In this document: one piece after another, positions 36,801-47,860 of the stretch
Position numbering within the stretch: position 1 is the stretch's first letter
Layout of the letters: each line of letters opens with the position of its first letter
From: Anisus vortex
Taxonomy: Eukaryota > Mollusca > Gastropoda > Planorbidae
Direction: 5' to 3'
DNA: 64,000 nucleotides
Assembly: GCA_949126835.1 (NCBI GenBank)
Contig: CASBPS010000116.1
Location: 1,178,001-1,242,000 of the forward strand
Notes under the pieces: model-generated
The model's input: only the letters and a program-made list of their open reading frames with translations
Told to the model about the DNA's origin: nothing
Databases searched by the model: none
Position numbers and translations under genes: made by a program

Positions 36801-36959
36801 TATAGGTAATCGCATGGATACATGTGCTATATAAATAATAGTTATTATTAAAATCGTGTTTTGTTATCCTAAATGTATATTACTAAAATTTATATTTGTG
36901 ATATTGATTACTTGTTTTAAACTAGAGAAACGTTTAGTATATACACATGTTTTATTTAG

Positions 36960-37130
36960 ATACAAGTAGCATTCGAGCATGAAATTGTTTGTTTGAACAA
37001 ACCAGAGAAACCAGTAACTTAACATCATTTAAAATTTAATAAAAATGCAAGACTATACTCGGACCACGGATAAGCGTAGGAAGCAATACTTTTCTTTATA
37101 GAAGGAGCCTCTGTAATGTATAAGATAAGA
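36960..37130 (+). pseudogene. LINE 3'-end fragment
   Basis: Blocks 'cagtaacttaacatcattta', 'ctcggaccacggataagcgt' and 'agcaatacttttctttatag' match the LINE-end repeat also found at 41560-41690. No intact frame. Confidence 0.4.
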
Positions 37131-37460
37131 TATCTAACAATTTCATTAGAATCTGTGTAAAATTATGTTACGTTATCATCACTAATTATTGATCAATTTT
37201 TAGTTTTAGTATTTACATTGTTTTCATTCTCTCTTTTTCTTTAAAACTCTAATCTTGTCATATTACATATTTCTTTTAGAGTTTGCGCTATTTTTCTTCT
37301 CATGTTATATTTATGACATTTTATATTACACCTCTAGATTATGTATAACTTGTGCTATGTTAATTTAAAACTAAAAATATATTATATATTTAGTAAGCGT
37401 TACTTTCAAATGGTAAAATAATAAAATTGCATATATAAGAATGATAACTATTGTCTATAA

Positions 37461-37620
37461 CAAAGATCGGCAACGTACGGATCGCGAGACTTGGCACGAA
37501 GAGCGATTTCCAATGGCAAAAAATTGAGTGCTAAAGCATGATACATGTCAGCTCTTGGCACGCTGAAGGAATTAGAAATCCCACTTTGGCACACTATCAT
37601 CAAAAGATTGCTGACTCTTG
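37461..37620. mobile_element. hAT-type MITE, decayed
   Basis: The left 'gatcggcaacgtacgg' and the inverted right 'caagagtcagcaatctttt' are hAT-type termini. The internal 'tcttggcacgctgaagga' block matches the other copies. No transposase. Confidence 0.5.
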
Positions 37621-37721
37621 GTCTCTAAGACGTAAACGATTTGCTCGATTTTTCCTCCATTTTGTCCTCTCAGTCTCAAAAGTTACGAAGAAGGCAGCAG
37701 GGTTTAACCGTTACTTGACAG

Positions 37722-37800
37722 TTTGCAGTAGGCCTACCAGACTCAGTGGGAAGGAAGCAATGAGCGCAACAGTTCGACTCAACCCCGCCTTGGTAACACA
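37722..37800. repeat. Short dispersed repeat fragment
   Basis: Matches 2950-3025: 'gggaaggaagcaatgagcgc' followed by 'caaccccgccttggtaac'. Class unknown. Confidence 0.45.
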
Positions 37801-37839
37801 AAATACCCATTAATTGATAACATTATCGTAATAAATATT

Positions 37840-38420
37840 TATTCAAAGAAGTAAATGCGTACTGATGAAAACAAGCTAGTGGCTAAAAAGGTGTTTTCGA
37901 AAATTACATTTACAATATAAAAAGTTTTTTTTAATAATTTGTGCATTGTATCTATTTAAAACATTGATTATTGATATAAACTTATACAATTTTAGTAAAA
38001 GCAAAATGCAAATTGTAAATTTAAAAAAAGTTAGTAACAAAAAATATTGCCCTACAGCACAATACAAACTTAATGTCTCTCTTGAATAGATTTTAAAGCT
38101 ATGCAAACTGTCTACATTTATATTCAAGAAGCGGGAAATGTATAATATATATATATATAGTTTGTAACTAACTATTATATAAGCCAATAACTAGGTCTAT
38201 GTAACTTCTATAATATAATATATTTATGGGTTGTAAAAGACCTTTAAATCCCCAATCAAGCAATTATAAAAGTTCACTTATTTTTTTCTTCCAACTTGGT
38301 TTACTATGCATGTAAAATATCATAGTTACGCCGTGATAATTTAGAGTTTTTAAAATTTGATTTATGCTAGAAAATATATACAATTTTCAGAATCAAGTTC
38401 TTACTGTATGTGAAATGTAA
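37840..38420. repeat. Family D fragment
   Basis: Blocks 'gtgttttcgaaaattac', 'aatgtctctcttgaatagat' and 'agttcttactgtatgtga' are the reverse complement of the arrangement at 34640-35290. Same orientation as 6590-8370. Non-coding. Confidence 0.6.
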
Positions 38421-38559
38421 CTGTTTTCTATCATTCATATTGCTGTCAAACAAATAGTCGATATTCTTTTTTGCCACAACAAAAACAAAGGATGTCACAT
38501 TTGTAATGCTAGAAATTGTTTTGGATTCTTTTATTTCTGATCTTGTTTTAGCTAATAAA

Positions 38560-40100
38560 ATACGGTATTGTTTCTTTTTAATAAAAGTTTTAAAGGATGT
38601 TTAGTGGTTGATTTTCTTGACATGATGAGAAAATCTATTATATGGCGTAACGTCACATGGATAAGACAGAAGCATTTATAATAAAAGTACATACATATAT
38701 TACGTACACAGTTACATTAGTATTTCTATACCCCCCTCCCAGTAGCACTTAGTACATTTTGTACCCCCCCTCCCCGAAGCGTACGTAGAAATTAGCTTAG
38801 TATGTTATTACACGTTTAAACAGAAATTCTGCGAATAGAGGCGCAAATAAAAATATAGAAAACTTATAACTTGACTCCAGGCACAAACTTTCTAGTAACT
38901 TTTGTTAATATCTCATGTGTGAATAATTTCTAATTTTAGTTGTTCTCGTTTATAATAAATGTTTTTATGCCTCTTTAAAACGTAAACACAGCCACGTGTG
39001 GAAAGTTTATGTTACATTTAAATTTGACTCTTAGCGGCTTATTCTGGGAAGGGTTAAAGGGGAGGTGGTGAGAACAATTATGTTAGTTAAAAGAGTTATG
39101 AACGTATGTCCCCTAGGCCAGAGTACGGCAACATTTGGATAGTAGTGTGCCAGAGTAGGATCTCTTATTCATTCATAGTACCAATAGCCTAAATTTATCC
39201 TGCCCTTTTCTTTCAGAAGAGGCCTGCACTGCATTTTATGGGCTATTTCGCGTGCCAATACATATCGCTCTGCATGCCAAGTGTTGCGCGCTCTGCGGCC
39301 AAGTGTGTCACGCATGTCGTAGGTTGCCGACCACTGCTCTAGGCTCTTTATTCTTATATTTACAATCATCAAGCCTTAATTATAAGGCTGTTCAAAAATT
39401 ACACTGTATAAGATAGAACACCTTTACTATTAAAAGAATTAAGTGCGTACTAATGAAAACAAGATAGTAGCAAAAGAGGTGTTTAAAATTTATATTTACA
39501 ATAAAAAAACTAGTTTGTTAATTTTAAAACTAGTTTATTAATTTGATTAGCAAAAACTTGTATACTTTTTTATACTAATTTGACGGCAAATTATAAAGAA
39601 AAACAAATAATTAACAAATAAATATCCTTACGACATAAGAAGCCAAATTATCTCCCCTCATAAAATTTGTAAGTTACTCGGAATTTATACAAATTTAAAA
39701 GTAGCTGGAAATGCAAAAGGGCTTTTTTTTAATTAACAAATTAGTCTATGTAGTCTCTGTTGTTATCTAATTTGTGCAATGCTTGTTGTTTGCAATGTTT
39801 GTTGTAAGGAATTTAAATCACAATAGAAAAAAATTTTCAGCACCGTCTCAATTTAGTTTTGTTTAAATATAATTTAATTTGCTGCCAGAACATAAAATTT
39901 GTTTAATGCAAAGTTTTCACTGTACGTCAGGTTTAACTTTCTCTATTATTCAAATTGTTCCCTCCAACTGCACCCCGTAAACTTTTTATTTAATATCAGG
40001 TTTGTTCTTGTTGAATTTTTTTTTTCTAGAAGTATTATAGAACGTCGAACCAAGGTCAAACCACGTCTTCAAGGCGACTATAATACTGAAGCTTAACTGT
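38560..40100. repeat. Dispersed family D, long copy
   Basis: Collinear with 6590-8370 over about 1.5 kb. It differs by a hAT MITE insertion (39119-39336) and by having a single copy of the segment that is amplified 11-fold at 7607-8101. No protein frame survives. It is the best template here for defining the family's length. Confidence 0.75.
39119..39336. mobile_element. hAT-type MITE with target duplication
   Basis: The left end 'cagagtacggcaacatttgg' and the inverted right end 'cagtggtcggcaacctacg' are hAT termini. The flanks 'ccctaggc' (39111-39118) and 'ctctaggc' (39337-39344) form an 8-bp duplication with one mismatch. The paralogous family D copy at about 7130-7185 lacks the element, giving an empty site. 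It is 218 bp with no transposase. Confidence 0.75.
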
Positions 40101-40370
40101 CCTTTTGAGTCCAAGGAAAGGGTGAAGTACTTTTCTCAAACGTTCTGTTGAGATAAATATTTTGATAAAATACTTGGTGTATGGCGCTCATTTTTTATTG
40201 GTTTTCCTACTTAATGAATGCATAACAATTATATATACCCCGTTCATTTAAATAAATATAACTGTTTAGATCAGCTTTTGATTTCGTTGTCCAAATAAAG
40301 AAACGCATTTATATGTCTGTTGTTGTAGTAAACAATATATTTATCTTTACCTACTTATCTAATCTAGTCT

Positions 40371-41245
40371 TAATTGATACAAGTACATGAAACAAGTCTT
40401 AATTGATACAAGTACATGAAACAAGTCTTAATTGATACAAGTACATGAAACAAGTCTTAATTGATACAAGTACATGAAACAAGTTTTAATTGATACAAGT
40501 ACATGAAACAAGTCTTGATTGATACAAGTACATGAAACAAGTTTTAATTGATACAAGTACATGAAACAAGTCTTAATTCATACAAGTACATGAAACTAGT
40601 TTTAATTGATACAAGTACATGAAACAAGTCTTAATTGATACAAGTACATGAAACAAGTTTTAATTGATACAAGTACATGAAACAAGTCTTAATTGATACA
40701 AGTACATGAAACAAGTCTTAATTGATACAAGTACATGAAACAAGTTTTAATTGATACAAGTACATGAAACAAGTCTTGATTGATACAAGTACATGAAACA
40801 AGTTTTAATTGATACAAGTACATGAAACAAGTCTTAATTCATACAAGTACATGAAACTAGTTTTAATTGATACAAGTACATGAAACAAGTCTTAATTGAT
40901 ACAAGTACATGAAACTAGTCTTAATTGATACAAGTACATGAAACAAGTTTTAATTGATACAAGTACATGAAACAAGTCTTAATTCATACAAGTACATGAA
41001 ACTAGTTTTAATTGATACAAGTACATGAAACAAGTCTTAATTCATACAAGTACATGAAACAAGTCTTAATTGATACAAGTACATGAAACAAGTCTTAATT
41101 GATACAAGTACATGAAACAAGTTTTAATTGATACAAGTACATGAAACAAGTCTTAATTGATACAAGTACATGAAACAAGTCTTAATTGATACAAGTACAT
41201 GAAACAAGTTTTAATTGATACAAGTACATGAAACTAATTTTAATT
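40371..41245. repeat. 29-bp satellite, about 30 copies with a 261-bp higher-order period
   Basis: The unit is 'ttaattgatacaagtacatg' plus 'aaacaagtc'. Variants (ttgattgata, ttaattcata, aagtt, tagtt) recur in order: the block with 'aagtcttgattg' occurs at 40511 and again at 40772, exactly nine units (261 bp) later, with the following units repeating the same variant order. Non-coding. Confidence 0.95.
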
Positions 41246-41249
41246 TATA

Positions 41250-41880
41250 CATAAGAGACACTTATCTACCGTTTCTCTCTCCTGAATTACTTCATTTAAA
41301 ACGTGGACATCGGTTTCAGAGGAAATCATTTATCGAATTCGTTTTATACGCTCAAATTTTAGTAATATAAATTCTTCTTTGGTTAATATTTCAATCATCA
41401 CTCCTACCATTCTAAAAAAAGGTGTGCTTTTTTACTGTACATATGTATAACAAGATTCTTAACCGAAACGGGAATTTGTATTTGATACTATCTTTAAATT
41501 TTTTGTTGAAATCATTATTAAGTCCATCAAGGTTGTATCTTTCTTCCCAAGTGGCATCAGGGCATAAATGGGTTGCTGCACCAACCATGAAAACAAGAAA
41601 GATGACATCATTTAAAACAGTCATCAAAACGCAAGGCTACTCTGTCGTCAGAAGCAATACTTTTCTTTACAGAATGAGCATTTGTAAAAATATTAGATAG
41701 TGACAGCGCGTCAGTTTTCATTGCCCACAACCTACTAAGTCATTTTATTGCAAAAACTTTTTCAATTCAATACTTTTACCTTTGGTTGTATGCCAATGAA
41801 GAATAAATTATCTGGAATTAACATTTCTATATTAGCTTCGTAAAACTTTTTTTGTATGTGTGTATGTGATAATAGCGACA
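41250..41880. other. Non-coding stretch with a LINE 3'-end fragment
   Basis: About 41510-41700 resembles the LINE-end repeat ('gacatcatttaaaacagtca', 'agaagcaatacttttctt'). It is followed by unassigned DNA up to the tail of the LINE. No gene. Confidence 0.4.
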
Positions 41881-44800
41881 TCAATACAATACAATACAAT
41901 ACAATACAATATTTTATTTGCCACATAGTACATAGGTACAATAAAGGCATAGTCAAAAACATAAGAAAATTATAGCATTTGTGAATAATAAATTGAACAA
42001 TAATAGTAAAACCAATATTAGTAATAAAATGAAAGTAATAAAAAATTTATTAATTAAAGGTATCCTAAAAGAAAATTCAGGGGGGATAATTTAGTTTATA
42101 ACACAATTTTTGGGGGGAAAAAACTAACAAAGAAAAAAAACAAAAAAACAACAACTTAATTTACTAACATAGACATACAGGTAAATCACTTTCATTAGAC
42201 CTGCACGGCATTAACATAGTGAGAACAAACATTTAAGAAATCATTCGCAATTTTTCTTGCGGCTTAGTATATTACATTTCTTCTACGACTATCTCTCAAT
42301 ATCATAGTGACAAACCAACAAGTTAAAATACTTAAACATTTCTAACCTTGTTCTCATTTTTTAAAAGCAGATACTAATATTTTTGAAAATATGCTTAGTT
42401 TTTTAAGTTCTTTTAGAGAGCTAGAATTAAGCAGTTCCGACATTTTTTCTACATTAGGTCTGTTATAGTAATATTTTTTTAGATACATTTTTCGTTGGGC
42501 ATTGAAGTGCACACATTGGAGTAAATAGTGAAATCCATCTCCTATATCTTTTAAGCAAAAGGGACATAATCTTAAATTATAATCTATTCTGGAGTGGCGA
42601 CCCAGTTCAACAGGGAAATTATTGTTACTTGTTCGTATTTTTAGTATATAGATAGCTTCTTTCAGATGTAATTTATTTAAAAAGGGTGGACTATTTTCCC
42701 AGTCAGATTTATATTTTAGAGCGCTATATAATTTACCTTTATTGCTTATTTGCATACACTCATAAAGTTCTTGTTTACTTTGATCATTTATACGTAAGTT
42801 AATTATTGATTTTGAAAGTTTAGTGTCTATTATATCTTGTTCTAACCAAATATATCCTAATCCTAGTTGTTCCAATTGTAACTTTATATTGGCGGACCAT
42901 TTGCATTTTTCAACCAGGTGCTCTTTAAGTAAAATGTTATAAATTATTTTAGAAATCCTGCTTTCTTTGCCGGTCGCTATTTTGATCCAGAAGTGTAACA
43001 TTCTTTTTTTAATAAATGATCTTATATAGAGTTTGCCTGTTTCGCCTAGGACTACATAATTTGGTGTTTTTGTGTTCAATTTTAAAATCATCTTAAAATA
43101 TCTTAGTCTAACATTTTCTAAAATGTCACAATTTTCCATACCCCATAGTTCGCAACCGTAGGTTAGTATAGGTAGTACTGTTTGATCAAATAGATCAATT
43201 TGACTATCTATGGGCAAGCTTAGTGTATGGCATTTTCTGAGAAGATTGAACATAGCATTAGTACCTTTCATCTTACAATATTTCCTGTGTTCTGAGAAAG
43301 AACCGTTAGCTGAGAAGATTATTCCCAGGTATTTAAATTTAGAAACTATTTCTATTATATTATTATTTAGTACAAATTTCTGATTTCCTACCCTCCCCTT
43401 TCTACCGAATATCATTATTTTTGTCTTATCTTCATTTATGTTTAAGTGGTTCTCCTTGCAATAGTTACTGTAAATGTTTAAGTTTTTCTGTAATTCTTTT
43501 GCGGTTTTAGCTAGGATTGTTGTGTCGTCAGCATATAATAATGTGAATATTTTTAGTAGATCTGCGTTGTTATCGTTGCTGATAGTTAAGCTACTTGCAC
43601 CTTTTAGTTCTAAATAAGAATCTAAGTCATTAATAAACATAGAAAATAATAGAGGGCTCAGATGTTCTCCCTCTCTTAGTCCTGCTTCGCAGTTAAATAA
43701 CGGTGACAGGTTTGTATTTAATTTTACTGTCGATTTAATATCTCTATATAACCCCTGTATACATTTAAGGAAAATTCCATCTATGCCTATATCTAACATT
43801 TTCGCCCAGAGTAATTTTCTTTTAATAGACGGGAAAGCTCTTTTTAGATCAATGAATGCACAGAACAGTTTGTCACCTTTATTTTTTATTAAACAGCTCA
43901 GCGCATATAGTATAAATGATGCTTCCGTTGTGGAATAACCTTCTCTAAAACCCATTTGATTCTCGTTTAATAAGTTGTGCTCTTCAAGGAACATCTCCAT
44001 TCGTACATTAAGAATGGATGAGAATAGTTTACCTAAGCATGATAATAAGGTAATTGGTCTAAAGTTTTCGGGCTTTGCCTTGCTGCCTTTATTTTTATAT
44101 ATTGGACATATCATCCCTAGTGACCAGCTTTCGGGGAAAATTCCATCTTTTAGGATAACATTGAATAATTTTACGTATGTGGGTATCATTATAACCTTTG
44201 TGCATTTTATATATTCATTATAAATTTTATCGTGTCCGCAGCTTTTATTATTACTTGTTTTATTGATGGCTGATAACACTTCATTATATGTTATTTCACC
44301 ATTAAGTCTTGTCGTATCTAAGTTAGGTGCGGTTAAATTGGTTTTTATTGGGTTCATGCAACAGTTGTCTGTCGTTTCGTTTTGGGATTTGAAAAAATGG
44401 AACAATTCGTCAATACTAATGTCATTATAATCTTCTTTTCTGTTTTTGTCCTTTAGGATACGCCAGTACTCTTTTGGATTCTTTCCTTTCAGATTTTTTA
44501 TTTTATTTCTCATTTTGTTTTCATATTTATTTATAGCGGTGTTCAATTCACGCTTGTAGTTTTTACTGTGTGTTTTTAAACTTTCAAGTGAGCCTTTGGT
44601 TTTAAGGGTACTATTCATTCTTCTTGCTTTAAGGTATAATCTTCGTTTTTGTCTACATATAAGTGTAAACCAGGGTTTATTTTTTCTTAGGTTATTTTTA
44701 TCATTAGGGTATCGATTTGTGCCAAATATTTCATTTGCAGAATTTATTAATATTTTATTTATTTCCTCTACTATGTTATTTATTTCTTGTTTTTTGTTTT

Positions 44801-45860
44801 CAGGGGAGTTACAAAGGTCACTTCTTTCTAGTAATTCGTCTAGTTTCAGATTTATGCTGTTTTTGTTTTGCTTTTCTACCATTTCAAAATAGTTCTTAGA
44901 TTTAGTTTGCACCCACGGTTTAATGATCTCTACCACTGGTCTATTATTTAGTCGTCTACGCGCATTTCCAGGTTTATTTGCTCCACCAATCTCAATCTCA
45001 TATTCACATGATATTAAACAATGGATATCTGAGAATAGGTGATCAAAGTCGTGGATTATTAGATTCCTAATTTTGTGAAAAAGGTCATTGTCTGCTAGTA
45101 CGTAATCGATTACTGTGCTAAATGTAGTCGTAGGTTTATGTGACAGTAACCCCTTCCTTCCATTCATTATTAACATGTTTGTGTTTTTACATGTTTCGAT
45201 TAGTTTGCGGCCCCAGTTATTCGGTATTGTCGTATCTACGTTTATACGTTTGAGTGGAATGTCTTTTCTTTTAAGCGTTTCTTCTGTCTGGGTACTTATT
45301 TCTACATAGAGTTCGTGGGGACTTGTTATGGAGTCTATAATGTAATCTTCTCTTTCTTTGGTATGAGCGTTAAAATCACCCATTATGATTATATTGTTAG
45401 TGATATTTCTTTTATCGATTATTTCCATTTCTAGAATATTGAAAAAATCAGATTGGGCATATGGGGAATTCTCGGGTGGGGTATAAATAATTAGAATTAA
45501 TAAGGGATTGTTTTCTGCTCCTATTTGTAGCCAAATCATTTCATTATTGTCACATCTTAATATTTTAGTTTTATCAACTAGGTCATTTTTTATGGCCACA
45601 CTCAGTCCCCCCGATCTACTATTGTTATTATGGTGTCTAAATTTGTGGAAAAGGGTAAAGTGTTCTATACTTATAGTATCGATATCTTCCACCTTGTCAT
45701 TATTAAGTTTTGTTTCCGAAAGACCTATAACATCGAACAAATTTATCTTATCAACAAACTCTGGATACATCATTCTCCTCACCAGGCCACATACATTTAC
45801 ATAGGCTAACCTTAAAAAGCGTTTTTGGTTTTGTTCACCTATGCTAATGCCACTGTCCTA
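41881..45860 (-). mobile_element. Nearly full-length APE-type LINE
   Basis: On the minus strand the element reads from an EN-RT frame to a 3' untranslated region of about 470 bp. It ends with 'aataaaata' and a pentanucleotide tail of about six TATTG units (plus strand 41884-41914). The short-tandem tail, absence of LTRs and the endonuclease plus RT order identify a non-LTR retrotransposon. The 5' boundary is uncertain: a Gln-rich low-complexity frame lies immediately upstream. No target duplication was found. Confidence 0.85.
42354..45782 (-). CDS. LINE endonuclease-reverse transcriptase (ORF2), uninterrupted
   Basis: The 1142-residue frame counts from a GTG at 45782; the first ATG is nine bases in. 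The frame stays open upstream to a TAG at 45860-45858, adding 25 codons with an 'LAYVNVCGL' block, the usual APE start, so the real protein probably begins further up. Endonuclease: E23 in LSET, 'MGDFNAH' near 134-140, 'SDIHCLI' near 251. Reverse transcriptase: 'CAFIDLKRAF' with D645, 'GLREGEHLSPLLF' near 701, and YADD at 750-753. A C-terminal C1073-x2-C1076-x8-H1085-x4-C1090 knuckle follows. The protein nicks target DNA and copies its RNA there. No stop or frameshift, so possibly active or recently so. The usual Gln of the RQG motif is Glu (E704). Clade uncertain; not the same as 20567-22290. Confidence 0.9.
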   Translation of the reverse strand: MRRMMYPEFVDKINLFDVIGLSETKLNNDKVEDIDTISIEHFTLFHKFRHHNNNSRSGGLSVAIKNDLVDKTKILRCDNNEMIWLQIGAENNPLLILIIYTPPENSPYAQSDFFNILEMEIIDKRNITNNIIIMGDFNAHTKEREDYIIDSITSPHELYVEISTQTEETLKRKDIPLKRINVDTTIPNNWGRKLIETCKNTNMLIMNGRKGLLSHKPTTTFSTVIDYVLADNDLFHKIRNLIIHDFDHLFSDIHCLISCEYEIEIGGANKPGNARRRLNNRPVVEIIKPWVQTKSKNYFEMVEKQNKNSINLKLDELLERSDLCNSPENKKQEINNIVEEINKILINSANEIFGTNRYPNDKNNLRKNKPWFTLICRQKRRLYLKARRMNSTLKTKGSLESLKTHSKNYKRELNTAINKYENKMRNKIKNLKGKNPKEYWRILKDKNRKEDYNDISIDELFHFFKSQNETTDNCCMNPIKTNLTAPNLDTTRLNGEITYNEVLSAINKTSNNKSCGHDKIYNEYIKCTKVIMIPTYVKLFNVILKDGIFPESWSLGMICPIYKNKGSKAKPENFRPITLLSCLGKLFSSILNVRMEMFLEEHNLLNENQMGFREGYSTTEASFILYALSCLIKNKGDKLFCAFIDLKRAFPSIKRKLLWAKMLDIGIDGIFLKCIQGLYRDIKSTVKLNTNLSPLFNCEAGLREGEHLSPLLFSMFINDLDSYLELKGASSLTISNDNNADLLKIFTLLYADDTTILAKTAKELQKNLNIYSNYCKENHLNINEDKTKIMIFGRKGRVGNQKFVLNNNIIEIVSKFKYLGIIFSANGSFSEHRKYCKMKGTNAMFNLLRKCHTLSLPIDSQIDLFDQTVLPILTYGCELWGMENCDILENVRLRYFKMILKLNTKTPNYVVLGETGKLYIRSFIKKRMLHFWIKIATGKESRISKIIYNILLKEHLVEKCKWSANIKLQLEQLGLGYIWLEQDIIDTKLSKSIINLRINDQSKQELYECMQISNKGKLYSALKYKSDWENSPPFLNKLHLKEAIYILKIRTSNNNFPVELGRHSRIDYNLRLCPFCLKDIGDGFHYLLQCVHFNAQRKMYLKKYYYNRPNVEKMSELLNSSSLKELKKLSIFSKILVSAFKK

Positions 45861-46232
45861 CAGCACCGTGAGCGTTACGCAGTCTGCCGAGGTCGTACCA
45901 CCCTCCTGATGCATCTGTTGTTGCTGGTATTGTTGTTCTTTCTTCTGATGTTGAGGCTGTAGCTGGGGTAGCTGGGGTTGTGGTTGCTGCTGCAGTTGCT
46001 GATGGTACTGCTGATGTAGTTGCTGCTGTTGGTATTGAGGTTGTTGTTGGATTTGCTGCTGATGATGATGAGAGGGATGCTGCGGCTGCTGGTGTTGAGG
46101 TTGTTGCTGGTGTTGGTGGTGCTGCTGCTGAAGTTGTAGCTGCTGGTGATAAGGTTGTTGCTGGTGTTGGGGTAGCTGCTGCTGTGGCAACTGATGCTGC
46201 TGATGTTGAAGATGCTGTGGTTGCAAATGCAT
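45858..46232 (-). CDS. Gln-rich frame upstream of, and in frame with, the LINE ORF2
   Basis: A 124-residue frame made almost entirely of Q, H, P and L ends with 'GGTTSADCVTLTVL' and one TAG. The next codons in the same frame continue into the EN-RT protein (25 codons to 45782). The low-complexity part is an imperfect CAG/CAA-type trinucleotide run, so an overlapping Ala/Thr-rich frame (46293-45844) is open too. Either it is the N-terminal extension of the LINE protein now cut by one stop or read through, or it is unrelated low-complexity DNA beside a 5'-truncated insertion. No RRM or zinc knuckle of a normal LINE ORF1 is visible. Confidence 0.35.
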   Translation of the reverse strand: MHLQPQHLQHQQHQLPQQQLPQHQQQPYHQQLQLQQQHHQHQQQPQHQQPQHPSHHHQQQIQQQPQYQQQQLHQQYHQQLQQQPQPQLPQLQPQHQKKEQQYQQQQMHQEGGTTSADCVTLTVL

Positions 46233-46239
46233 CGCTACT

Positions 46240-47062
46240 TATGACTTGCAAAAAAAAAAAAAAAACATTTTCACGGAATGTGGGCATTGTCAAAAAATGT
46301 ACAAAAAATTTATGTAAATATACCTAGTTAATAGTGGTCTGTTATTAAACGTTTAAACAAATATTCTGCAAATAAACGAAGAGCGATGAACTGCGTTTTT
46401 TTTGCTGGTTTAGTTATTGGTGGTACTCTAGACAGTTGTACAAAATATTTAAAATTATTTGCTAGTAATAAATCTTGTAGATCTTTTCTGAATTTTATAA
46501 TTTAAAATGTTTTTTTTTTAGTTGACGGGCCCATACAGTTGATGCATAGTCTAGTATAGGTGTGCCTACGATGAGAATAACTAAACCAGTAAACCTAGAA
46601 ACAATAGAGGACAGAATGGCAAAGGGTAAAGTAGTAATGAGGTCTTAGTGCTTATACTTTAATTTAGAAATAAAACACAATAACAACCTATTACAATGCT
46701 CAAATAAACATAAGTATAAAAAACACTTTTCTTATTTCTTATGCAAAAACAAAAACATATAACTTTTTTGACTAAATGCCCTCAAATAGATTGTGTTTAC
46801 TCACCGCCTCCTTTTCCATGTTGAGAATCAGATTTAAATGTAACTGGAAATTTCCACACAAAGCTGTGTTTACGTTTTTATGAAGCTTAAAAACCGGTTT
46901 TTATAAACAAATACAAAAAAAAAATTAGAAATTACTCACACATGTGATATTAAACAAACATTTCTGTCTAGTTTGTGCCTGATGTCATAATACTAGCTTT
47001 GTATATTTTGATTTGATATTTGGGTGCAAAAAAAAAGGCAGTTTCTCGCTCTTCGTTTATAA
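46240..47062. repeat. Family D and LINE-end fragments
   Basis: About 46335-46400 is a family D piece ('aaacgtttaaacaaatattctg', then 'aacgaagagcgatgaactgc'). About 46570-46660 resembles the LINE-end block 'cctagaaacaatagagga'. About 46800-47060 is family D in the other orientation, ending 'tcgctcttcgtttataat', the inverse of the first piece. No gene. Confidence 0.5.
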
Positions 47063-47691
47063 TAGTTTGTTACACACAAAAAAGCCATAATACATTTCAA
47101 GCTACGTAAATATAAATTTAGACATCTAGAATCAATACAAAATATAATCAAGGGAGATAATAGGATATTTTATGTCGTAGGGTTTTTGTTTAATTGTTAA
47201 TGATTCTTTTTACTACACAATTTTTTATTCAAATTAATACAAAAAAAAGTTTAAAAGTTAATACCAATACTCATATTTAGAAAAAAACATAAAACAGACA
47301 AAAAATGTATTAATGTTTTTACATTGTAAATTAAATTTTCAAAACACCTTATTAGCTACTAGGATGTTTTCATTAGTACGCATTTACTTCTTTTAATAGT
47401 GTTATTCAATATTTCTTTTTTATATTTTTTGAACAGCCTCATTGTAAAGGCTTCAATCATGTAAATAAAATAATGTAGTGTCTTGAGGAAATACCCCCGT
47501 CCATTAACGCAATATGCTCACCGCCCCCATCCCCCTCACCCTGCAGGCATTACATCGGTAAGAGTCAGGTAAAATGTAACATGAAATTTCCACATGTAGC
47601 TGTGTGTACGTTTTTATAGACGTTTTTATAGACAAATCTCAATATGCATTGTGAACCTAAAAATGGATAGTGAACCAACATTTTCAGACCT

Positions 47692-47860
47692 CAGATATTT
47701 ACATTACAATTCATAATAGTCGCAAAAATTATTATTATTATTTTTTTTTTATTTTTTTTTTTTTTTATTATTTTTTTTGGGGGCGGACGTCGCCAAAGCA
47801 TGAGAAACTGTATAAAGGGGTCACGGCCTAAAAACGTTTGAGAACCACTGGTCTAGACTC
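47692..47860 (-). mobile_element. hAT-type terminus (copy B)
   Basis: The minus strand starts 'cagtggttctcaaacg' and then 'ggccgtgacccc', a better-preserved version of the end at 27605. T-rich and short G runs follow. Only one terminus is recognised. Confidence 0.55.

Larger units (their letters stand above)
27352..36990. repeat. Segmental duplication, copy A
   Basis: Copy A matches copy B (47063-64000) collinearly in direct orientation. In order it shares a hAT terminus, exon 1, exon 2, the 53-bp minisatellite, family D fragments, hAT MITE, CTGTGTCTA microsatellite, SINE, LINE end and further family D. Copy A lacks about 560 bp present in B near 47135-47690 and lacks the 8.2-kb LTR element. 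It has its own 1,349-bp solo LTR. Unrelated filler replaces homology at about 36110-36450 versus 63270-63465. Most aligned blocks differ by only a few per cent by eye. Confidence 0.9.

Noticed and set aside
43975..45804. Several plus-strand frames across the LINE
   Set aside because: They are antisense shadows of the 1142-residue EN-RT frame.
45844..46293. 149-residue Ala/Thr-rich minus-strand frame
   Set aside because: It overlaps a trinucleotide low-complexity run that is open in several frames. The Gln-rich frame in phase with the LINE protein is the better candidate.
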